Of a DNA stretch of 64,000 nt, positions 57,150 to 64,000 are shown one piece after another. Location of the stretch: positions 1,424,361 to 1,488,360 of the forward strand of contig NW_004454282.1 of the NCBI RefSeq assembly GCF_000283155.1, read 5' to 3'. The position numbers and the translations under genes were made by a program. The notes beneath the pieces are model-generated. The model saw nothing but the letters and a program-made list of their open reading frames with translations, searched no databases and was not told the origin of the DNA. Every line of letters begins with the position of its first letter. Within the stretch, counting starts at the first letter, position 1. This stretch comes from Ceratotherium simum simum (taxonomy: Eukaryota; Chordata; Mammalia; Perissodactyla; Rhinocerotidae).

Positions 57150-57325
57150 AATGACAACAATTTCGATTTATATGGTGGTTAATTGTTCACAAAGTCAATG
57201 CTTAGTCCTAATGTCCATATTTTGAGGTAGGTTATCAATAATCCCATTTTACTGTAGAGAAAACTAAGGCTCAGACAGCATAGGTGACTTTACCATGGAA
57301 ACAGAAACACTAAGGGCAGAGCCAA
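57150..57325 (-). mobile_element. MIR SINE, reverse
   Basis: Antisense MIR: 'ttttgaggtaggttatcaat', 'aatcccattttactgtagag', 'aaaactaaggctcagacagc', 'gggcagagccaagacgtaac'. Confidence 0.75.
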
Positions 57326-57569
57326 GACGTAACTGCGTCATCTGGCTCCTTCTACTCTTTCCAGCTTGGGTTTCCGTGCCTTGCTGTTTTGCCTATACTT
57401 TCTCGGCATGTGAGAAACAAAGGTTCTATAAAGTAGCAACTCAAGCCACAAACCCAGGAGTTAACCTCTCGTTTCCTCATCTCTACATCCAATCCGTAGC
57501 AGGTCCTCTCAATTTTTCCTACCAAATCGGTATTGGATTTGTCTTTCTTGATCTCCACAGCTGCCACCC

Positions 57570-58402
57570 AAGTCTAAGTTACCACTATATTATCCCTGCC
57601 TGGATGACTGCAATAGCTTCCTAAGGGGTCTTTCTCCCGTTACTCTTAAAACCAATGATTCTCAGCTTGAATGTGCATTGGAATCCCCTGGAGGGCTTAC
57701 TGAAGCACAGATTGCTGAGGCCCACCCCGGAGTTTCTCATTCAGTAGGTCTGGATGGGGCCTGAGGATTTGCATTTCTAACAAGTCCCCAGGTAAAGCTG
57801 CTGCTGCTGGTGTAGGGACCACACTTTGAAAACCACTGCTCTACACAATCTATTTCCCCTGTAACAGCCACAGTGATCTTTCCTAAACTCAAATCAGATT
57901 AAGTCTCACCCTCATAAACAAGCTTCCAATACCTTCTCATTTCCCATTCCAGAAACCTGACCCCTCACCCCGGCCTGTGAGGTCCTTCTGGATATGGCTC
58001 CTGATGATCTCTCTGACCTCATTTCCTTCTTGTTCACTGAGCCTTCTTTCCACTGCTCATCAATCAAGCTTCTTCCCACATCAGAACTTTCGACCAGCAA
58101 TGTTCCTCTTCCAAATCTTTGAATATATGGTCCTCCTTTTCATTTAAGTGTCAGCTGAAGACTGGTCTCCCCCAGAGAGTCCTTCCCTGACTTCTTAAGA
58201 GTTGCCCTCCCAGTGACTCTCCTATCACCCTGTTCTTATTTTCCTACTTGTTTTACTTGATCATTTTCTCCCCCTACCACCAGAATGCAAGCTCCATAAG
58301 AATTGGGCTGTTGTCTGCCTTGTTTATTACTCTGAAGTCTGTGCCTAAAATCATGCCTGTGCATAGTTGTATTCAATAAATATTTGATGAATGAATGAAG
58401 GA
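57570..58402 (+). mobile_element. LINE L2 3' region, interrupted by MER20
   Basis: Two pieces, 57570-57652 ('gcctggatgactgcaatagc', 'ttcctaaggggtctttctcc') and 57839-58402 ('cacagtgatctttcctaaac', 'tgtgaggtccttctggatat', 'ggctcctgatgatctctctg', 'agaatgcaagctccataaga', 'attcaataaatatttgatga', 'atgaatga'). Together they give one of the longest L2 stretches here. Confidence 0.88.
57653..57838 (+). mobile_element. MER20 (hAT-Charlie)
   Basis: Starts caatgattctcagcttga and ends 'cactttgaaaaccactg' with inverted ends. The interior 'gagtttctcattcagtaggt', 'ctggatggggcctgaggatt' and 'tgcatttctaacaagtcccc' is typical MER20. Flanking 8-mers cttaaaac and ctctacac agree at five of eight positions. It splits an L2. 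Some MER20 copies act as endometrial enhancers in placental mammals; nothing here shows that for this one. Confidence 0.88.
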
Positions 58403-58802
58403 GCCTCTAAGACATTCTTAAAATCCGCAGTATCCTTCAGGTTACTGGATACCTTCAGGTTCAGGATATCATGTCTCATGTCTTGTGAATATCTGAGCGT
58501 CAATTCTATGAGTCCATCATAGGGTCAATCCTCTTAGCCTTTAAGGAAACAACTATATAAGACAAGGGTACCCTGCAGCTGTCCAAGTCAGAAACAAATC
58601 GTAGGTCATAAATATGGCAACAAGTAGAGCCACAGAACAGATTTTCCTCACTATTTAACAATATGAGAAGAGATCCTTAAGGAGCTAGGGAATCTTGAGA
58701 TGAGAAATTAACTCTAAACACTACACAGAAATACCTTTAGAATCTGCTGCTGACTCCAAGGTTTGGATTAGGCTACGCTCAGGAATAGGTGCAATGGCTA
58801 TA
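58403..58802. other. Single-copy-like DNA
   Basis: Nothing recognisable apart from a small duplication, 'ttcaggttactggatacctt' followed at once by 'caggttcaggatatc', at about 58437-58472. Confidence 0.45.
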
Positions 58803-58805
58803 GGG

Positions 58806-58840
<35 letters not shown>
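58803..58840 (+). repeat. (GT)n microsatellite
   Basis: About 17 GT units with one GC interruption at the left. Confidence 0.95.
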
Positions 58841-58843
<3 letters not shown>

Positions 58844-58914
58844 AAATATATAGACAAAACATTTGTGGTCTAACTTCCCTTCTTTTAGGGAAAGTCCCAA
58901 TCCTTTCTTTTCAG

Positions 58915-59345
58915 TATATATGGCTCTGGTGGCAATTTCCTTTCCCTCCAGCTTAATGGCTGGGCCTGTGGCCTAAGCCTGGTCAATCAGATTACTCCAT
59001 TCCTCTCACTAGTGATTGGTCAAGGGATATGTAACTGCATCACACTGGGCCAATGAAAGCCCCCTCTGAGAACTCTCCTGGTACTATCAGGAAACACACT
59101 CTCTCTGCAATCATTAGAATGATGTGAACTTGAAGACTCTGGTGACCACCTTGTCACTGCATGGAGAAAGCCTATCTGGGAATAAAGCAGAATCTAGATA
59201 TGGAGAGATAGAGTCTGGATGGCATCAGGTTAGCCCCTGGACCTAGGTGTGTCTGAATCTAACACTTGGATTTCTTACTTAGGTGAACACATTATTTTCC
59301 ATTCGTACTTCAGTGTGTTTGAGATATATTCTGTCACTTACAACT
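58915..59345 (+). mobile_element. Unclassified LTR-like repeat
   Basis: Marks: 'ctggtcaatcagattactcc', 'tagtgattggtcaagggata', 'actgggccaatgaaagcccc', 'tcactgcatggagaaagcct', 'gagatagagtctggatggca', 'tgtttgagatatattctgtc', 'acttacaactcaaa'. The order is shared with 37180-37742. It contains several CCAAT-type motifs. Confidence 0.6.
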
Positions 59346-60834
59346 CAAAGGGTGCTGAGGGATCCAGTATGTTCCACATGTCCTCATGAGACTCCTCTCT
59401 GAATAGTCCTGCTGTGCTGTGTTATTTTTCTGTCAACACCTAGTTCAAAGGCAGTTGGAACCACCCACAACACTGCGCTGAAGCGACTGTGAATCTTGAG
59501 CCCACACACCATTGCAAAGACAGTACAGAAAATGTTATTAATAACGATGCTTCCATTTCTATGGAGTTTTCTTCTAAAGAGGTCAAAGAATCTAGTAGTA
59601 TATATTTCTTTTCTCTTCACCCTATTCCTGTGATGGAGGAAGAAAAACGGACACTCCCAAGCCACGTGACCCTGGGAAGCTATATCACATCTTGGAGCAT
59701 GAGTTTCCTCAAGTGTTAAAACAGGAGTAGAGAGGTGAGGCAGGAGTTTCAGACCTGACATTCAAAAGAGACTGTGAGGCGTAATGTGAAACAATTAGTA
59801 TCTTGACTGCAGGGTTTTGCAAAACAAAATGTTGCTGTTGAATACTATTGTCTGTAAGTAAAATCAGAGAGAATACATTCCAGGTCATATCAGAATCTTT
59901 CAGTGTCACTCAGAAGCATGGGAAAATCACTCATATGCTTCTCAGCAGGTCTTTCATCTAAAACGAGCACAAAATGAACTGAAAAAGTTTTAAGAGATCC
60001 ACTTACTCTATTTTACTACCAACTTCTCTAGGAAAATAATGTTGTCATTTTACCATAAACCTTGGAGCATAAGCCAGTATAATGTGCCCAAGAGTTAAGC
60101 TATAAATTATGGATGTCTTCATGGTTTCCCAAAGCAAATCTGCCTCTGAGAAAGATGAGTTTATATGACCCGCGCTTGCCAAAAAAATACATCTAAATAG
60201 TTTCCTCTTAAAGGGTTATAATTCAACTGATAATCTGCATTCTGCCACTTTGTTCAAAGTCCTTCAAGCCAATATAACTCAAACATGAGTAAATAAACAG
60301 CTACTGGGCTGATAGGGAATTTGTGTCATCATACGCACGTACAATCTTAACTAGCCCTTTTTGAATACTCGGTGCAGAGTTGAAAAATATATTTTCCTAT
60401 TGGAAAATATAAAACAGACATAGTTCTTGCTTCAGGTTATAAAGCAACTCATTGGAAGTCCGTGGGAGACATCAAGAAAACATTTCAAGGAAACACTTAA
60501 CTATCTGCTAATTGATATAACAAATAGAATAAAAATTGCAAAGAGAGAGAGCTAGATGGAATTAATGAGAAAAAGCTTACTGGAAGCATGGAGCTTTACT
60601 ATGAGATTTTCTAGAAGGTAGGGAGTATGTATGTGTTTGGGAGTATTTGAAGAGTTGCATTTTTTTTATGAGTGGTGGAGGGAGGCAGTTTACAAATGAG
60701 GGCCAGAAAAGCAGTATTATGTGGCCTGATTGAAGAGTATTTTATTTTACACTATCTGAAACATCAGCGAAGTGAGTGGGACACATTTGTCTCTTAAGGA
60801 GTGGTGTCTACGAACAGCAGCAGGTGCAGTTGTT
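59346..60834. other. Single-copy-like DNA
   Basis: A faint MIR3-like trace lies at 59655-59735 ('ccacgtgaccctgggaagct', 'gagtttcctcaagtgttaaa'). The 125-codon minus ORF at 59384-59761 overlaps it and is not recognisable as protein. Confidence 0.4.
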
Positions 60835-60965
60835 AATTTTTTCTTAGTGCAAGTATGCTCCAATACTGCATGGGGCATACTTGTATTAGAAAATTGTTTC
60901 TGTTTATTGAAATTAAAATTTAACAGGGCATTCTGTATTTTTATTGACTAAATCTAGAAATTCTA
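60835..60965 (+). mobile_element. MER53 fragment with mir-1302-like hairpin
   Basis: A strong stem-loop has arms caagtatgctcc (60850-60861) and ggggcatacttg (60872-60883) around a 10-base loop; pairing extends outward through 'aattttttcttagtg' and 'tattagaaaatt' with a bulge. To the right 'attgaaattaaaatttaaca', 'gggcattctgtatttttatt' and 'gactaaatctagaa' follow MER53 order. The left outer arm of MER53 is missing. In other mammals the mir-1302 family derives from MER53; expression here is unknown. Confidence 0.7.
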
Positions 60966-61054
60966 TTTAGAAAGATCTTAGTCAAAGCTTGCTTTATTTT
61001 TTTTTTTTAAAAAAAAGAGAGATTAGCAAATATTAAAGATATTCCTGTCAACAC

Positions 61055-61290
61055 CATATAGCACTTGTTACCTGTCAGGGTCGATTCTGGGCACGTGACA
61101 CATTTTGACTCATTTAATGGCTATAAGACCCTATGAGGTATGTTTTACTACTCCATCCTCTTTTTCCAAGAGGAAGAAACTGAGGCACAAAGAGATTAAG
61201 TAACTTGCCCAAGGTGACAAGGGGCAGAGGCAGGATTTGAACCCAAGCAGTCTGGCTGCAGAATCTGGGCTCTTACCACCACGTAATTAT
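61055..61290 (-). mobile_element. MIR SINE, reverse
   Basis: Antisense MIR: 'tgactcatttaatggctata', 'agaccctatgaggtatgttt', 'agaaactgaggcacaaagag', 'attaagtaacttgcccaagg', 'gaacccaagcagtctggctg'. Confidence 0.9.
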
Positions 61291-62484
61291 GCCAGGGGAG
61301 GTCTGTGGCTACACTGAGAACAACATCTCATCACAGCTCTTTTAACATAGTGAATCTTTGTGCTTAACTGTTTGCTCAGCACTTAAAACTGAAAGTATAG
61401 TCCCTGGGGAAAAGCCCCTCTAATCCTAAAGAGAGCCCTAGACATCCCTCTCTGGAGTCTGGACACCATCTAGTAGCTGGCTGCAGTTGACTGGCTCCTC
61501 ATCTTCTCGTGCTTTCCACACCCCGCTCCAAACTCCCACCTTGAGTGCCACCACTGTCCCTTCCTGACTGGCTCATAATACTTATTTTATGGCTGTATCT
61601 TGTGATGAGAGGACAGCATCACAGTACACCATACCAACGTTTGCCCAGACTCTTGCTTTGGCCAGGTGCTCTCCTGGCAACGTAGTAAGTGGTAGGGCCC
61701 CGCAGGAGCTGAGTAAGGGGATATGCCATCCACATGCCTAATTTCTCACCAGGGACTCAGACACTCTCTAGGCTAAAAGCCCATTCCTTTTGCTCTCCTT
61801 TATATCTGTCAAGGGTTGTTCCCAAGATCAGCAGGGAGCTCCTGATATATTTTCAAACAGGAGCAAATATCATACAAATCCAACACATACCTCCCAAGAA
61901 TTCCAGGGAGAAGAATGATATGTATCACTTAAGGGTGCTTTTCATTGAATTGATGCTCTAATTTGTACAACGTAAATGAAAACAAATCATATATAAGCAT
62001 CTTTAGCACATTTAAAAATGATCAGGTCCTTGTATTGACTTATTTTGGCTTTTTGTACTGTGCTATCAATTTGTGGTGTGTTCAAGCATTTTACTTCTAG
62101 TGAGACATTTATTTCAATAAAGTGATATAAAACCCTTCGTCTGTTCCTACTTAGAGCTGAGGAATAAGCCTATTTGTAATGACTTTTACATGAGAATTGT
62201 ATTGAATACTTCTTTATTGTAATCAGACATTACATGAAATTAGAAACAATAGGGGAGCGAAATCAATCAGCCATGGTGGAGGGATTGAGATAATAATGAC
62301 TCATTTGACTGGGCTGCTTTGAAAATTAATAACAACAGAGGTAATTACTAACCTGGGAGAGCCAGACTCTTGATCATTCTTTAACACTTTTAAACACAAA
62401 TTATGCAGAAACCCATCACTGCGAGGCACATGTCTGTTTGCTGCAGTCAACAATCAACTGGCTCAAAACTCATGTTCTCCAGAT
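61291..62484. other. Single-copy-like DNA
   Basis: I see no element or exon. The 75-codon ORF at 61734-61961 shows no family. Confidence 0.4.
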
Positions 62485-62701
62485 CAGTGGCTCTCCACTG
62501 GAGGTGACTTTGTCTTCAAGGGGACATTTGGTAATGGCAGGAGACATTTTTAGTTGTTTCAACTTGGGGGTGGGGTGCTACTGGCATTTAGTGGGTAGAA
62601 AAAAGAGATGTTGCTACACATTCTACGATGCATAGGAGAGCCCCCACAACACAGAATTACACAGCTCCCACTGTTAATAGTGCCAAGGTTGAGAAATCCA
62701 G
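62485..62701 (-). mobile_element. Non-autonomous hAT-type DNA transposon, reverse
   Basis: Same family as 3346-3571 in the other orientation. On the minus strand: 'ttctcaaccttggcactatt', 'ctgtgttgtgggggctctcc', 'ctacccactaaatgccagta', 'gccattaccaaatgtcccct'. The plus-strand start cagtggctctccactgg is the inverted end. Confidence 0.7.
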
Positions 62702-63680
62702 GCCCTTGACCCTGCCTCAGTGTTGTCAACTGCCGTGAGACAGAGCTCACAGGGCAGGTCGTGAGAGCACCCAGAAGAGAGGCAGTGATGGTAGGTCCAA
62801 GATGAATCGCTCTTCTCCCACTTCCTTTGGTTGAGGTCTCTGTTCTGCACAAGGGGCTTGGCAAATCCCTTCATTTTTCTTCTAGCTCTATCTGCTCCCC
62901 AGTGCAGTGGCATATATCACAGCCACCTGGCTGCTGGCTGTAAGACACTGCTGTGGGAACAGCTTAATGGATCAGAGAGAGGGCCACTCTGGACACAGCT
63001 GGCCAACAGCACATTCGATGGGGAGATTTAACCTGACTTTTTTTTCTGAGCCCCCAGCCTTTGGTTGTCTGGGAGTGCCTTGGCCTTTACTACTAAAAGT
63101 GTTTACTGAGCCAGCTTCCAAGTGGCAAAAGGTGCAGGTGCATATGAAAGAATGAGATCATTGAACAGATGTGCTAAAAACATCTGCATCACATGCCTAA
63201 ATATTGCATGTTTATACCTCAAGTGATCCTACGTACACTTTCCCTTACGTAGTGCAAGGCTAACGGTGACTACTTTGTAGTATAACCAAAACAATACAGC
63301 AAACTTCCTACTAAACCCCCCATTAGGTCCACAAGACCTTGAAGTAATATGGCTTTTCTCTGCTACCTTAGTTCTGTTAAATGTATGCTCCCACTTCACA
63401 GTGTTAGAAAACTTCATTTTTATTGTAATAGAAAAAAGCCAAATTGGGGTAAAAAGTCTTGTCCAAATCAGCTGTTTTAGGAATAAATCATAAAGTGGAG
63501 TTTAATCTCTAATGTGGATACCTTCTCTCTTTTGCCCCCAATCCAAGCTGTTTTGGTATTCCAGTCTCCTACAATGTCTGGGTGCCCAGAGTATATCCCG
63601 CTGAGACTCTGGGATGAGCCTCCATGTAAACGTCTGAGAACTTTCCCATTCCTTTCTCCCCTCGAATAATACAGACCTAC
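62702..63680. other. Single-copy-like DNA
   Basis: Several short overlapping ORFs (60-100 codons) on both strands, none recognisable. No transposon is seen until the L1 starting at 63681. Confidence 0.4.
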
Positions 63681-64000
63681 TTTTTAATTTTTTTTATTTT
63701 TATTTTTTATTGATGTTGTAATGGTTTTTAACATTGTGAAATTTTGGGTTGTACATTTTTGTTTGTCCATCACCATATATATGACTCCCTTCACCCCTTG
63801 TGCCCACCCCCCACCCCCACTGCCCCTGGTAACCACCGTACAGTTTTCTCTTTCCATGTGTTGGTTTATATTCCACATATGAGTGAGATCATACAGTGTT
63901 TGTTTTTTCTCTTTCTGGCTTATTTCACTTAACATAATACGCTCCAGGCCCATCCATGTTGTTGCAAATGGGACGATTTTGTCTTTTTTTTATGGCTGAG
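63681..64000 (-). mobile_element. L1 3' end, reverse, runs off the window
   Basis: A T-rich start (63681-63710) is followed by antisense L1 3' UTR and ORF2 end: 'acattgtgaaattttgggtt', 'gtccatcaccatatatatga', 'ggtttatattccacatatga', 'ggcttatttcacttaacata', 'catccatgttgttgcaaatg', 'ttttttatggctgag'. It continues beyond position 64000. It is the best-preserved L1 here, suggesting a younger lineage. Confidence 0.93.

Noticed and set aside
59384..59761. 125-codon minus-strand ORF
   Set aside because: Overlaps a weak MIR3-like trace and resembles no family.
1..64000. Bacterial-type systems, CRISPR arrays or phage genes
   Set aside because: SINEs, LINEs, LTRs and microsatellites show mammalian nuclear DNA; no array of regularly spaced repeats occurs.

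Overview
This window is mammalian nuclear DNA, almost certainly from a perissodactyl (horse, rhinoceros or tapir). The main evidence is eight tRNA-derived SINEs of the equine repetitive element (ERE) type. They have a recognisable A box and B box, a conserved body or tail, A-rich ends and target-site duplications (TSDs). The window also carries the usual eutherian background: MIR and L2, old L1M-type LINEs, ERVL and MaLR solo LTRs, and hAT-type DNA transposons including MER20 and MER53. I could not decide between horse, rhino and tapir. A 100-base run of N at 41608-41707 shows a draft assembly.

I see no supportable protein-coding exon, tRNA, rRNA, CRISPR array or bacterial-type feature. The open reading frames are short. 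The ones that resemble protein are transposon remnants, chiefly an L1 endonuclease fragment at 45175-45522 on the minus strand. The window reads as intergenic or deep-intronic sequence.

Layout. 1-12 kb: an ERVL LTR end, an ERE SINE, a hAT element, an L1 tail with an ERE, several MIRs, and a nested LTR pair (an ERVL LTR inside a MaLR LTR) at 10.1-11.1 kb. 12-23 kb: EREs at 12.2, 16.9 and 22.3 kb, L1 blocks at 15.1-15.8 and 19.2-20.9 kb (the second split by a MaLR LTR), and several MIRs. 23-27 kb: mostly single-copy DNA with palindromes and homeodomain-like motifs, then an L2 split by a MaLR LTR. 28-31 kb: two reverse LTRs, an L1 3' end and an ERE. 32-42 kb: a CA/TA/TG microsatellite, L2 pieces, a short local duplication, an L1 block, and a MaLR LTR holding the assembly gap. 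43-52 kb: an old minus-strand L1 from the endonuclease back to its apparent 5' UTR, with later insertions, then LTR-like repeats, MIRs and a young ERE. 52-64 kb: a hAT element, an AT-rich single-copy block that looks like a conserved non-coding element, an L2 interrupted by MER20, a GT repeat, a MER53 hairpin related to the mir-1302 family, and an L1 running off the end.

Nothing here supports a new multi-gene system. The observations most worth checking are the mosaic ERE structure, the overstated gap, the partial duplication inside one LTR, the local 115-120 bp direct repeat, the MER53 hairpin and the candidate enhancers. Repeat family names were assigned by eye from remembered consensus features. 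Class-level calls are firmer than subfamily names.
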